DNA of 64,000 nt. Source: Fasciola hepatica. Lineage: Eukaryota > Platyhelminthes > Trematoda > Plagiorchiida > Fasciolidae. The notes beneath the pieces are model-generated. The model had not been told where the DNA came from and ran no database searches. It saw only the letters and a program-made list of their open reading frames with translations. The stretch spans positions 3,162,001 through 3,226,000 of the forward strand of contig CANUEZ040000140.1 of assembly GCA_948099385.1 (NCBI GenBank), given 5' to 3'. Position 1 is the first letter of the stretch, and every line of letters begins with the position of its first letter. The translations under genes were made by a program, and so were the position numbers. This document shows, piece by piece, positions 1 to 11,299 of the stretch.

Positions 1-436
1 ATTCCACAAGGCACCTGGAAATATGACACAAAAGACTGACGGCATTTTCCGAGGATTTATATTGCAGTTTTATTTAGGGATTCACCTCCAATTCGTGCAC
101 ATCCATTAGTCAACAGGAAGTAGGCTGGTCTTTGGTTTTGGTGGTCAGTGATCGCCGACACGGTTTTCTACGCTACCTAGATCACGATTTCCCGATTGCG
201 ATTGCCAAATACGTCACTGAGTCATGTGAATAGGATCGTTAACCGGTTTTTGGTTTGTTCACTACCAACCTACTCTATTTGGGTGATAGCTGCGGGTTAC
301 ATTCACGCACACGTGTCGCAATACCGTATATGAACATGTTCCGGTACTTGTTAGTAGGTGATTCCCGTACCATGTAAACACTGACCACCTCCTCGTACAA
401 ATATCGCCGATCGTCCGCAACCGTTTGACGAGTTGT
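1..436. other. Intronic or upstream DNA, nothing recognised
   Basis: No coding exon, repeat or RNA gene could be supported here. The stretch lies upstream of the first AVL9 exon found and is presumably an intron of that gene, because the missing AVL9 N-terminus must lie further left. Confidence 0.4.
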
Positions 437-850
437 TTATTGTATGATATGATTTATCATGCAGTGTGAACGTTCGAAACATTGGAAACCATGGAAGGAA
501 GCACTGTACAACTGTTTCATCCTTGTTGGGAATCATTAGCAGTGCACGTCTACTGAGCCACCACTCCGACTCGAACCCGGGGGTGAAGGATTATGAGTCG
601 AATACCTGACCCATCACGCTGCCCGGGCTGGCTCTCAACGGCTTATTGAACTTATACACCGTATGACATAACGCCCTTCCGACACTAGCTTTGAATGTTG
701 GCAAAGCACTTCTCGCACAGCGAGTGACTCCTAGAATGGATGGCTTAACTGTTGCGGCCTAAGTACAACGAAGACATTCCCTTAGAAAACCTACAAAGTT
801 TGGTTACTATATAAGTAGTAGGAAGTTGGATTTTTATGTAGTATGATTAA
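437..850 (-). repeat. S1 SINE, near full length, tRNA-derived centre
   Basis: This copy of family S1 matches the copy at 42078-42505 along its whole length. Read on the minus strand, it starts near the palindrome-like TGATTAATCA at 843-850, runs through about 200 bases of body, and then enters a tRNA-like segment. That segment has a B box (GGTTCGAGTC-type, near 565-580) and the GAGCC...GGCTC acceptor-like pairing. It ends near the second palindrome-like motif at 442-460. It lies in the region upstream of the first AVL9 exon and is diverged, so it is not a recent insertion. Confidence 0.7.
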
Positions 851-1012
851 TCATTCGTGGTCTGTATTTTATCCGCTGCCTTTAACACTGACAGTGGAGT
901 TATTCAAACAATAGGTCTACCTCAAGCCATCAGCTTGAGCAACACGTGCTTCCCATATCTTTTATTCACCTTGTTCACTTTACTTCCCCGTGCGCCTCTA
1001 GCCCCTTTTCAG

Positions 1013-1152
1013 TCTTATCGCTCATCACCTCTCGTCCATGGCCGAGTCGCTATTCGAAGATGGTCAGTTCTCACCGGAACGTTTGAAAGCGGTTCACACA
1101 GATTTGGAGAACTATGTGAATGTGGTATTCTCCAGTCCAACCACGTATCAAG
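1013..1152 (+). CDS. AVL9: AVL9 homologue, exon in the DENN region
   Basis: AVL9 is a conserved DENN-type protein acting in late secretory traffic from the Golgi. This internal exon follows a clear acceptor (pyrimidine run, then CAG at 1010-1012) and ends at donor GTGCGT (1153). It reads LIAHHLSSMAESLFEDGQFS and onward, matching the block in animal AVL9 where a helix (LITHAYFEEKDF-like) precedes the DENN core. The ATG at 1038 is internal, because the frame stays open and conserved upstream to the acceptor, so it should not be used as a start. One base is left over at the 3' end. It joins with the first two bases of the 1781 exon to make an Asp codon. The exon that should precede this one lies left of the window or was not recognised. 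Confidence 0.82.
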
Positions 1153-1176
1153 GTGCGTTCTGTTCCTCGCATTGAG

Positions 1177-1180
1177 CGGT

Positions 1181-1236
<56 letters not shown>

Positions 1237-1306
1237 ATGTATGTATGTATGTATGTATGTATGTATGTATGTATGTATTTATGTATGTATGTGCGTGTGT
1301 ATGTAC
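1177..1306. repeat. (GT)n then (GTAT)n microsatellite
   Basis: A pure GT run of about 20 units passes directly into about 20 units of GTAT/ATGT, with a few interruptions near 1278-1300. It lies in the intron between the 1013 and 1781 exons. The Cys/Val/Tyr-rich open frames across it are artefacts of the repeat. Confidence 0.95.
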
Positions 1307-1780
1307 AGGAGTATTGATGGCTATGACGGGTAGTCAGTGCATTTTCACGCTTGGTGTCATTTCATCCTTTTGTTCCCCGTTGTGCTATATAATCAAAGAA
1401 TCAAACAACCTAGCTCACGAATCATAAAATGTCATAAACATATTCATTACTTGCGAGCTGCTGGTTACCATAAAAGATCAAAACCCATAAAGTTAACGAC
1501 TGTCTGCGATTACAGTTAACGCTCACATGGTTGACATCCTCATTTTTATTGAAATCTTCGACGCCCTTAACATGCTTCGGCAAATTTTGTGTTCTAGACT
1601 TATGCTGAGTTGTGTAACGAAAAAATGCGATGTTTGATTAGTACACAACATTCCCTTTCTTGATTAGTTGATCAGAAACACATACGTCTGACATAACGAC
1701 TAGCCACATTTTTGTCAAGTTTCTCAACACTTTTCATCTATGAACACCAGTCTGCCAATTCTTCAATTCATTTTCTACAG

Positions 1781-1945
1781 ATGCCCTCACATTTAATTTA
1801 AGCGCATCCAATTTCCTTCGAGTCTATGGTCGAGATGCCCTCGTTTGTTTCAAACTGCTCCTATTGGAACGTCGTGTTCTGTTTGATGGCGAATCAGCCG
1901 GTTGGATGTGCAATTGGATCCTCGTTCTGCTCAGTCTGTTTCCCG
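1781..1945 (+). CDS. AVL9: AVL9 homologue, DENN core exon
   Basis: The exon lies between acceptor TTTTCTACAG (1771-1780) and donor GTAAGC (1946). Its most diagnostic part reads ALVCFKLLLLERRVLF followed by LVLLSLFP, which matches the conserved AVL9/DENN core (alternating hydrophobics, then LLLEKKVLF and LSLFPG in animal homologues). This stretch identifies the gene. It begins with two bases completing the codon opened at 1152 and ends with one spare base, so the phase fits both the preceding exon and the 5936 exon. The reading frame continues past the donor into intron as chance sequence containing a poly-G run. Confidence 0.9.
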
Positions 1946-1974
1946 GTAAGCTGATTGGTACATTGGGAGAAGAG

Positions 1975-1995
1975 GTGGGGGGGGGGGGGGGGGGG
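1975..1995. repeat. Poly-G run
   Basis: About 18 G in a row, 30 bases into the intron after the 1781 exon. It could form a G-quadruplex in the transcript. Its length may be inexact because such runs are hard to sequence. Confidence 0.9.
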
Positions 1996-2159
1996 CATTT
2001 CAGGCACGCATTCTGGTCAGAGAAAAGATCGAGACTGTTTTATTTCTCTTACAGCTCCGGTTTAGCGGTTTTTTCGCCAAGTTGGGTAATTGGATTGCAC
2101 AGCTAGTAATGAAACGTTTGCAAATCAACTACTCAGCCCATCGGACAAACTAACATTAA

Positions 2160-2240
2160 CGCGTAGTCTGTGGGACTCGAGCTTGGGTTTCATAGTCAGC
2201 ACTAGGCTATCCGGGCTGGCTCTCAGGGGTCTGTTTCGCG
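2160..2240 (-). repeat. S1 SINE fragment
   Basis: The stretch containing CTATCCGGGCTGGCTCTCA matches the A-box side of the tRNA-like segment of the S1 copies at 620 and 42260. Only this part remains. Confidence 0.55.
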
Positions 2241-2448
2241 TCGAAACTATCTTTATTTAACTTCAATCACTAAATGTCTGCGTCAATCGAACTGCTTGAT
2301 CGATTTACGGGTTGGATCTAGTTCATTTCGTTCTACTCGTCATGCGTGTGTGTTTGTACTGCAAAACTGTGCGTGATAGAGATTGGCAGTCTTGTGCCGT
2401 ATTTTTGCTCTATTTTTTTCTCAGCTTCATCGTTTCTGCGTATTGGAG

Positions 2449-3200
2449 TACTTACTTACTTTACTTTACTTTACTAAGGCTGGCTTCTTGGAGAGGAAGA
2501 AGTCGGCTTTATGAATGTCTCTGATCGCGGCTGTCCATGCTGGACGGTTGGCAGCAAGGCCCTTGCAGATATCGATCCAGCTTGATTTTCACTGGCGAAT
2601 GCCACGCACCATACGAAGGCCAGGTTGGTTTATGTCTTCGAAAACGGTATCCAGTCAGGTTTTTAGTTGTCTCGTCGTCATCGACGCTAGTCTGGGCATG
2701 GAGATGGTGTCAGGACAATGCTGGTTAGGACGTGGTCAGGTTTACGGAGCACGTGACCAAACCACGGCAGGTGGCGGAGTTGCATACGCTTTAAAAGACA
2801 GATGATGTGGCAGCGATTTTGAATGTTTTTATTTGAGATTCCATCAATCCATCTTACTTTCAAAATGGATCTGAGTCACCAGTGGTCGAAAACTTCTAAT
2901 TGCCTGATGTCCCAGCCCTTAATGACCGAGTTTCGCAACCATGTATTAATACTGATCGGACTGCGGCATTTAACACCCTTAGTTTGGTCTTGAGACTAAT
3001 CTTGTTCCGTCGCCAGAGAGTGTTTCGAAGCTGTAGAAACGCCATTCTGGTCGTGTCAATGCGCCGTTTGTCATCATCTGGGGCTTGTTCGTTTGGCAGG
3101 ATGGTGGAACCAGGATATTTAAAGTCCGAGACAATTTCTGTTGACTGGCCACTCAGTTGTGGGCTCGGTTTACATGACTAATGGGCATTACGAACATCCT
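2449..3200 (-). pseudogene. N2 LINE, 3' end, decayed
   Basis: Read on the minus strand, this is the C-terminal end of an APE-type LINE polyprotein. Blocks recur in order, split by frameshifts and stops: a 'FKYPGSTILPNEQ' segment after the RT core, a 'AFLQLRNTLW' segment, 'LIHGCET', and a terminal block ending 'AANRPAWTAAIRDIH'. The same blocks close the longer N2 copy at 9240-9890. The element ends at 2449-2477 in a short AGTAA-type repeat (TTACT on plus), which fits a simple-repeat 3' tail. It lies in the AVL9 intron in antisense orientation. Confidence 0.75.
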
Positions 3201-3845
3201 GGTATTGGAGTACGCTAGAGAGTGTACAACATCCTCTTGAAAAATTCACAAGAGTTGGCTTGTCATGTGTTTCATATCTTCATGGTGTTTGCTACCGTCG
3301 CAAGGAGACTGCACCTTGACGTGGTGTGGCGGCTTGCGCGCTTCAGGGACCCAGCGAGATATACAGGTTGACTAGAATCAAGTCGAAGATTCCATCATAC
3401 TTGGAAGGTCAATAGGTAGAGGCTGGCGAAGCAGTCTTCTGGTCTTCCAGGTTGGGCATCTATTTAAACTGACAACTCAGTCGATAAAATCAGTGGGAGA
3501 ATAATTGATCCAAGCAAATGGGCTTCCACTAAGCCATCCCGCTGCCTTGCGGATAGGTTCTTGTTAGAACTAAAGGCTTTGAATGAGGACCCTAATCGTT
3601 CTCCTGCTTTGTGGCTGGACACCCTAGCAGTACCCGTCCAAACATCTCCCATGAATTGCATGAATAGAAAGAATTCCATATTTCATCGGTCGTCGCTCAG
3701 GATAATCAGGACTGCACTGTCTATTGCATCGAGCGGAGTGGATAGTGATAAGTGTGCTACTGCTCAGAGTTCCCTCTCTTTTATTCAACCTTTGTCTTCT
3801 GTCCCCAACCACTTCTCTTTGCCCCCTCTATCATCTGTTGGGTCC
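3201..3845. other. Intronic DNA, possible LINE leader
   Basis: No gene is recognised. The stretch around 3290-3370 (ACCTTGACGTGGTGTGGCGG and onward) resembles the leader sequences seen before trematode LINE ORFs, but I cannot assign it. Confidence 0.25.
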
Positions 3846-4384
3846 TAGTTCAAGAATGTTCTATCACACCGTATCCAGATCAGTAGACTTCGTTGGTTGG
3901 GATGTGTTGTACATGGTGAACACGTCCACCGTACCGTACCCGGTTTTCCGTTCCTCTTCGGGAGTGGAAGAAACTACTTGGGGGTCAACGGATGACATGG
4001 CAGCGGGGAATGAGAGAATGTACGGTGAACTTAAGAAAAGTAAGTCCTTCACCTCTTCCTGTTTGAGATCCAAAAGATCCCCCAACTAGTTAGCTGGAGA
4101 CACTGAAGGATATGGCAGTGAACCGTGACCAGTGGCAATCGTGTTGTCATTTTCTGTCAAATCAGAATGACTGTTCGATGTTTGTTTGTACAGTTATACT
4201 GTGTATTTCGCGTGGTGGCTACTACTGCATTGTTTATTTTTCCCTCAAAGGTACGTCCATTCCCTGTCCACCTTGTATATCCATTCTTTCTATTTCTACT
4301 TGTAACATGGTGAGAGAGGTAGTGGTCAGTAGGACTCACCATGCTATTTAACGCTGTACGATGATGATGATGATGATGATGAGT
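3846..4384 (+). pseudogene. N1 LINE, 3' end with (GAT)n tail
   Basis: The C-terminal part of the N1 polyprotein, broken by frameshifts. Recognisable blocks are 'WLGCVVHGEHVHR' (from a WLGHVLRMPAHR-type motif), then 'ETLKDMAVNRDQWQSCCHFL' at 4100-4168, the terminal block shared by all N1 copies. The 3' untranslated part (TGTTTGTTTGTACAGTTA and onward) is shared with the copy ending near 13540. The copy ends in a (GAT)n run at 4359-4383, a plausible LINE tail. Confidence 0.78.
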
Positions 4385-4429
4385 GTTTGGTATCAGAATT
4401 CCGGGATTTAAGACTACCTAGAAAATGTA

Positions 4430-4710
4430 TCTGTTGTAGTTGATAAATATGCGTACCTTGGCACCTTCACGCGAGAGTTGACATTTTCTTGTGATGCGCG
4501 TGCGCATGAGTGTAAGAAAGGGGTATGGTCCATAACCTCGAAGACCTATTGCACTATTAGGGATAACTGGCAACCTGACCCTGATACTTGGAGTGGTAAA
4601 CCACATAAGGTCCCGACATTGAAGACGCGGTGACCAGCAGGGTGATAGTGGATTACCGTCCATCACCAAAATGACCAGCGGTGGCGGGACTTGTTCGTTT
4701 TATCTTCGAA
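4430..4710 (-). repeat. S2 SINE, minus-strand copy
   Basis: The reverse complement aligns with 19848-20060 over the body: GGGACCTTATGTGGTT, a 'tatcagggtcaggtt' block, then TTATCCCTAATAGTGCA. The weak B box GAACAAGTCCCG at the head corresponds to AGTTCAAATCCCGG in the other copy. This defines a second tRNA-headed SINE family with a body different from S1. Confidence 0.65.
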
Positions 4711-5935
4711 ATGGTGCCTATACGGTCTAAACAACTCGACCACCGGTCAAGATTTAAGTGTCGCGTGCTCGACTGATGAAACTTCGATTTCGTTGACCGA
4801 ATATTGGAGAATTTTCTTCAATATTCTTGAAATCATTTTACTCATGCTTATGCATACAACAAAGCAGCGTCACAGTAGTTTGCCGAGTAAGTCACTCGTT
4901 GTTTTCTCACAAATTTCTAGTCGAATTGGAAAGTTCTCCCATCCACAATGATTTTTCAAAATCTTGCATGCGACTGGTGATGTCTTGTTCTGGTGTTTGG
5001 TCGTTACCTGGGAGATCTAGCTAGGCTAGCGAGTTTCACCGGATATCTCTTGCACTAGCCATTCACACTGAACTTCTCTGTTTCTGGGATCATTGAATAA
5101 AGTAATTCGGGGTAAAACGCTGTTAGTTGTGTGTGCTCTTGTTACTCCAGTGGTTTCGTTTAATGGTAAACGTACTGCGTACGCCTCTCCATTGACTCTC
5201 TCACTGTTGCTTTGACTGAGAAAATACGAATTGGAGGCCGATCCATGCCGTGGCAAGCGTCGGTCAAAACTTTAACCTCGAGGCTTGTCTCCATCGACCC
5301 CTCACGCCTACCTAGTCGAAGACCCCGAGTTCCACAGCACGATTAGGTGGGAACCGTGTCGGATGTAGCTCAGAGTCTTATTCAGTGGCGGTTATGTAGC
5401 AAAAGTTTGTGTTCCAGCTTCTGAGACGCTTCTTTACCACGTCCTTTAAATTCTTCATTTGATTGAATAGTTTACTGAGCCATATGGTTGTGAGACGTGC
5501 CTCGTCTACTGCGTATGCATTTAATAAATATAAAAACTGATAAGCGAACACTCATCATGCTTGTCAATGGGACACTTGAATTTTACTGTTCCGTTCCGGT
5601 GTTCGGGGCTAGAGGAGGATGTGAGGTTCGGGGGAGATAAAATGGTCCAGCTGAAGCTTTACACTCGTGTGTACTTAACATACGTAGTGTTCGTTCGATC
5701 GTCTTGTTTCGCCCACTGGTCTTGGCTATGTCCCGTCGGTCTTTCTGTCTCAAAATCTGTTGGGGGACGAATTTACTCGACTTTGTTTTACCATACTGTC
5801 ATCGTGCTCGATCTTGGTCTGCTTTCCCTGTTTACAGTGTATTTTACCGACGTATATGTGTGCATGTGGTGAGCTCAATGGATTAATTACGAAACCCATT
5901 CCTTATTGATGTTTGGCCTCCCGCCTATCCTTCAG
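4711..5935. other. Intronic DNA, nothing recognised
   Basis: Short open frames only. None carries a recognised domain or convincing splice context. It lies inside the AVL9 intron before the 5936 exon. Confidence 0.4.
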
Positions 5936-6165
5936 ATCTCATCGCTCACGGGCTTTCTCATGCCACCTTAGTTGATCACTCGTGGATCGCTGATCGGGCG
6001 TGTTGGGTCTGGTCTCAGTCGCTTGCTTCCGATTTGTCACGACCCGCAACGGTGGAGCGACGATTTGACATCGGGTCACCCAATCGTAGGACTCTAGATG
6101 AGGCCACATTGTCTGCTTATACAGCCTCGGTACTACCCCCGAACGATGACGTTTCAACCTCAACG
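5936..6165 (+). CDS. AVL9: AVL9 homologue, exon after the DENN core
   Basis: Acceptor CTATCCTTCAG ends at 5935 and donor GTAATT starts at 6166. The first residues, joined to the preceding exon, read SLFPDLIAHGLSHATL. This corresponds to SLFPGMIEHGL-like sequence in animal AVL9. The rest (ending LPPNDDVSTST) is a polar, low-conservation linker of about 65 residues, as expected between the DENN core and the second conserved part. The exon starts with two bases that complete the codon opened at 1945 and ends in phase 0. The next placed exon (27779) needs one carried base, so at least one further exon must lie in between, hidden among the retroelements. Confidence 0.8.
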
Positions 6166-7439
6166 GTAATTTGCCTCTGGTTCATTTTACTCTTCTTATT
6201 CTCTGTTCAATTTTGTTCGCTTCAGTGACATTATGATTGGTGTTAACTAGTTTTTTTCTCGTTTTTTATCTTCTGGACTTCTGTTGTTATCTTTCCAATG
6301 TAGTTGGTTCATCCGTATAACACTTCTAAGTTTTTTTAGCTGGTCCAGGCAGGTTAAGTTCATTCGCACCTTTGTGTCCTAATGTGGTTTGCTACCGCGC
6401 AACACACCGTCTTGTCGAGGATGAAGCGAATACAAGTTTAGGAAGGCTATGGGATGTACCCCTTCTCTTGCACTTGTACTCATATATGCAATGACAAAAA
6501 TGTAGCCTGTACACCTACCCCGCACTCAGTGAGTACTATACAACACAACAGCCGATGCGGCAGCATACCGACGACGTGTACCCGTGGACAAACCCAGTAG
6601 GGCAATAAAATCACATTTTCGAATCAGTGGCTCATTTTATCGAAACACTGTACGTATGTTAAGAGGTATTCGAGATACACCCCTACATTGAGCGTTGTAT
6701 TCCTACATTCCACATGAGCATAGGAATGGAAACGGGTGGTGGAACAAAAGAGGATGTGACTTGTCAGTTCACGACTCGACGGAAAACTATGAGCACCTGG
6801 ATTATTGACTCAACAAAACCAAACGTTTTTGGCCTTCCTGAGCGAGTGTCAGCAATATTTACCCAACTAAAGACAGGTTGTCAAGTGACATTGAAACCAA
6901 GCGCAACGATCTCTAAAACTCATTCTCATCTTTTCTTTTTATTATATACACCCTGAATATGAGGTCTGAAGGAACAAGCTCGGATATCTACGACTACCGG
7001 ATATCTTGAATGGTAGATAGCGCTTCGCTAAAACCCCGAATCGTTACCCCTGTTGGGGACGTATGAAGTTCTCCGCTCCAGGTTTCAGTTTTACGGTTGT
7101 GCATTCTCCATATCTTGATGAGTTTCTTTGGTTGTGAATACACTCTTCCTCTTGCACTCATATTTAGGCTGGTAATAAAAAAAACTGCACCATGCAGGAG
7201 CACATGAGCTTGGGACATGTATTACGCATGGGTACGGTGTGCATTGTTCTCCGAGGCCAGTAGAAGTTGGAGGATAGGTCAGGGTAGTCTGCCCATGGAA
7301 TAACGGAAAAGTAAGAACACATTAACCAGTGAACTTCGTTATATATCCTGACTATCAGGCCTGAAGAATTGAAATATTTAAAAACAATCGTCATGCAACA
7401 GAAACTAGGCACATCATATACACTCACATACTTACTAGA
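6166..7439. other. Intronic DNA with one dispersed repeat
   Basis: No exon or LINE domain was recognised. The part around 7190-7345 shows patchy similarity to 30365-30500 (shared CCTCGGAGTACACTGTT-like and ACCAGTGAACTTCG-like blocks), so it is probably a copy of an unnamed dispersed repeat. Confidence 0.35.
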
Positions 7440-9890
7440 AAGGTGAAAATTTATTGGGTCTCAAGCGCATGATTAAGAGGGGTTCATTCACTCGGTACAA
7501 TCGATAGCAGAATGGTCGTTTGCAGCACACGTTTCCAGCACCCTAAAAAGCACATACTGACGTGGTACTCCAACGACGGTCGCAATTCGCATCAAATCGA
7601 CCATATCCTAGCGAGGTCTCGTTGGACTTCGTCTGTAGAAAACTGTCGAACGTACCGCGGCGCAGTGAAGGGGAACGCAAACGGCATCGACCACGTTCTT
7701 GTTTGTGCGTGCTTCAGAATCCATCTATCCGCACACCCTAAGGCCTCCCCACCAACCCGCATAAACGTCGCGGCCCTTGAAATGCCAAGCCCTGTCAAAC
7801 GCAATCGTCACCCGATTACCCACACTAATCAGCGTTTCACCGGATTCAACTCCCGTAGAAGAACTGTGGATGGTAATTGAATCGATGGTTAGAGAAGCTG
7901 CCCTAAAACAACTAGGGAAAACTAAAAGGTGTCTGAAAGACTGGATCCCTGAGGGCACACTTCAACTGTCAGCTAATGCACACGAAGCCCGGATATCAGG
8001 AGGTAGCGAAAACTGCAGATTGCAACGCGAGGCCTCGCGCTCCGCTAGGGCTGATCGTAATCGGTACTGGATAGAAGTAGCTGTAAAAATGGAGATTGCA
8101 GCAGAGATCGTTGACTTTGGCAAGCTATTCTGCCTTATTCGCAACGCGTCGGGTAGACGACACAAGCAGGAGTCGCTCTTACGCGAAACAGCCATTCTGC
8201 TCATACCTGAGCAGAAAAGAAAAATCAAGCTAAGGACAGAGCACTTTAATTGATTGCTCAACCGGCCATCAGTTCACACGGCAGCCCTAAATCCCCCAGT
8301 TCTTGCAGAGCCGTACGATGTCAATTGCGATCCACCGAGCATAACTGAAATCACCACAGTCATCAATCAGCTGGAGAACAACAAAAAAACTGCTGTAGAA
8401 GATGGCATTCCACCTGAAGTCTGCAAGTCAACAGACTACACACCCTATTTGGCTCCATATGACGAGAAGAAATCTTTTCGACTGATTGGGGCACGTCCCT
8501 TATGCTGCCCATCCCAAAGAAAGAGGGAAAATCTGCGTGCGACAGCAGTAGGGGGATCTGCGTAATCAACGTGGCTGTGAAGATTTTCTGCGTGCTGCTG
8601 CTCAACCGCTTCTCAATTGCGAGAGAGCGCCGCACCCGACTTAACGAAGAGGGTTTCCGCTCTGGTAGAGAGGTTGCGTGGACCAAATTTTCACCCTACG
8701 CCGAACACTGGGGCACCGCTACAAGTTCCAGCAGCCGACAGTAGCCTGTTTTATCGACTTTCGGGTTGCCTTTGATTCACTTAACCGGGAGTGTTTCTGG
8801 GTGATAATGGTGATAATGATGTTCGCTAAACTCCCAAGGCTTCTGAGAGGATACTATTCGTCCACTAAGGCGTGGGTCCGTATGTATGATGAGGTGTCAT
8901 CCGAGTTCACACTCACTACGGACGTCCGACAGGGCTGCCCTCTTTCGCCAGTGCTGTTCAACTACGCGATCGACTGGACAGTGAAACAGGCAGTGACTGA
9001 CTATCCCGATATCCAACTGAGGCAGGAAATGTACATTTCAGACCTAGAGTTCGCGGATGACATTGTTGTGCTGGCGGAGTCCCCCGTCACGCTCCAAACA
9101 GTTCTCGGCCGAATCGATTTCTTCTCAAAGTCCATCGGGCTAGAAATAAACGCTACAAAAACCAAAAGTATGTCAACTTGCCTAGGGTCAAGAGCTCAAC
9201 GGCTGTCCATCAATGGCCAACTGATCGAATGTGTTCCATCATTCAAGTATATGGGCTCTACACTGCTTCCGACCGATCAGGTGAAAGATGAAGTAATACT
9301 CCGGATAGACAACGCCAGGAAAGCATTTCTACAGCTACGACGGGCTTTATGGACCTGCAGTGAAGTCAGCCTTCGGACCAAGGTGCGTATTTACCGTGCC
9401 GCTATACACCCCATACTCAGCTACGGCTGCGAAACCTGACCATCGAGAGCTGAGGATACTAGAAAGTTGGAGGTGTTTGATCACTGATACCTGCGATCTA
9501 TTTCGAAGATAAATTGGCACGACAGAGTACCCAACAGCGAAGTTAGGAAACGGTGCTGCGAAATTGACAAACTATCCGACTTCCTCCAGGGTTGTCGACT
9601 GCGGTGGCTGTGTCATATCCTACGGCGTCCCGAGATGGAACTAACCAAACAAACACTTCGTCCCGGACCCTGTTCTGGGTGGCGTTGTCGCTGTGGTGAC
9701 CAGCTCAAAACTTGGATCAACACTGTCGAGAAGGATGTAGAGCGCCTAGGCCTACGGTCAGTCTATGGTGTCCGCCAATGGAAGAAAAACTGGATCGCGA
9801 TCTGCACCGAACTCGCTTCCAACCGCCGCGCATGGTCAGCCATGATACTAGATATTCATGGAGCCGACTCATCCTCTGATAGGAGATAGT
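7440..9890 (+). pseudogene. N2 LINE: endonuclease end plus reverse transcriptase
   Basis: The longest N2 copy. At 7512-7720 it has the end of an APE endonuclease: FQHPKKHILTWYSNDGR, then 'HQIDHILARSRW' and 'NGIDHVLV' with the SDH-type motif. From 8254 comes the RT N-terminal region and at 8678-9439 the RT core: 'CFIDFRVAFDSLNRE', 'DVRQGCPLSPVLFNY', and the catalytic 'LEFADDIVVLAE'. The terminal block (9635-9889) ends 'AICTELASNRRAWSAMILDI'. TGA stops at 9437 and 9482 interrupt an otherwise readable frame, and there are frameshifts near 7860, 8470 and 8700. The 5' half of the endonuclease is absent. The FADD active site survives, yet the copy cannot make a full protein. Confidence 0.85.
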
Positions 9891-11299
9891 CGCATAAAGT
9901 TCAGAAGTAAAATAATACTTAGTTTCATGTGCTGTTCTAGTTTGTTTATTCGTTCAGGCTCTAGCGTTTACTGCAGCGTTCGCCATGTATCGCTCAGAAA
10001 CCTGTTTGTTATGAGTGGAAGGCACGGCGACTGTCGATGTTCGAATGCGATAGGAACAAAGCTAAGATCAGACGAAAGGCGTTTGGAACTTGAGACCAGT
10101 TTGTGAACAAGACGCCCAGAATGAAAATTGCGGTTATGACGTATGTTGCGTGTGCTCACATTTACCCCACCCCCGATGAGCACTATTCTGGGATGCACGT
10201 AGTGGCGGGGAAGTGGGTCAAGGTGGTCACTCCATAACACAGCGAAACGATCTGAAAACTTCACCCAGTGGGTTTTGTTTTTTGAAGTATCTTTGGCGAG
10301 AGTAATCATGACTCTCTCGAGTTGCAGTTACTGATCTGATCACTCTTGTGTTTCCATTGGGACGGGTCTAGTTTTGACTTCGGCTGAGGCTCGACTTTGC
10401 CAAATGTCAGATCACACCGGATGGGTCAGTCACCTGTTGAGGGGTACCAGGTGGCGATTACGGAATGCCACATGCAATCTATTTCTCTGAGCCCTCCAGC
10501 GAAGGTCCCGTCATGGCTGTTGGGCTCCTAGCGAGGTCATCCATGGTCGCTCATCTAGTTCGAACTCTGGCGCGGTTGGAGATGAATTTGGTTTTGTTTG
10601 TGAATATGGACGTTCGTGTGGCTTACGAATCGGTCTCGGTCATCGTCGTCGGCACGCTTAAGCTGCTCATGTCAACGGGGAACGTGTTTCTGTTTCTGCT
10701 TTATGAGCACGGCGTGGAACTTGATCCACAGAGGATGGTGAGGCGTTTGTCCGACTGGCTAATACCCGTTGCCACCAGGGTATACTCCGGGAGGACCTCT
10801 GTGCGGTTCTATCAGGCTTGTTGAAGGGTACCTCAGCCGTCTATGAAGCAGCGGCTTCAGCATCTCCATTGAACTGATACTACACCGGCGGACGTGGCTA
10901 ACGACGCTGATGTTCGAGCGTGTCCTGATGATCATCCAAATCCACCCTTGGTCGACGGCGCGTGTTCAGTATGGACCGACTTCATATTGAATGGTATTAT
11001 CTCTGGTCCTGCGAATGACCTACAGAAGAATGATCTTTGGCTTGACCTGCTATGAATTGTTACTGATTGGTATGCTGGTGTCTTAAATGTCGACTTGGCG
11101 CTTTTGGTTTTAGATGATTTTCTGGTATGAACCTCCCCGTACACTTGGAACACCGCAGGGGTTCGTTAAAGCAGCCCGATTCCAACTTCGAAACATGGCA
11201 TCCGTCGAGCTCAAGAAGCTCAAGTGCGGAAACCCTACGCTACATACAGGAACGGTTGCGCTTGTGCTGTCCTCTCTGGCAACTGGAGGGATGCTCATG
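9891..11299. other. Intronic DNA between LINE copies
   Basis: Probably N2 3' sequence first, then unassigned DNA. A part near 10130-10285 has loose similarity to the dispersed repeat at 30365. The open frame at 10465-10824 could belong to the leader of the R2-like element that follows, but no zinc finger or Myb motif is visible to support this. Confidence 0.3.

Noticed and set aside
1038..1040. ATG as AVL9 start codon
   Set aside because: Conserved AVL9 residues (LIAHHLSS) precede it in frame back to a strong acceptor, and the AVL9 N-terminus is missing, so this is an internal exon.
857..1333. 158-codon open frame over the first AVL9 exon
   Set aside because: It is a different frame from the exon and owes its length to the (GT)n/(GTAT)n microsatellite.
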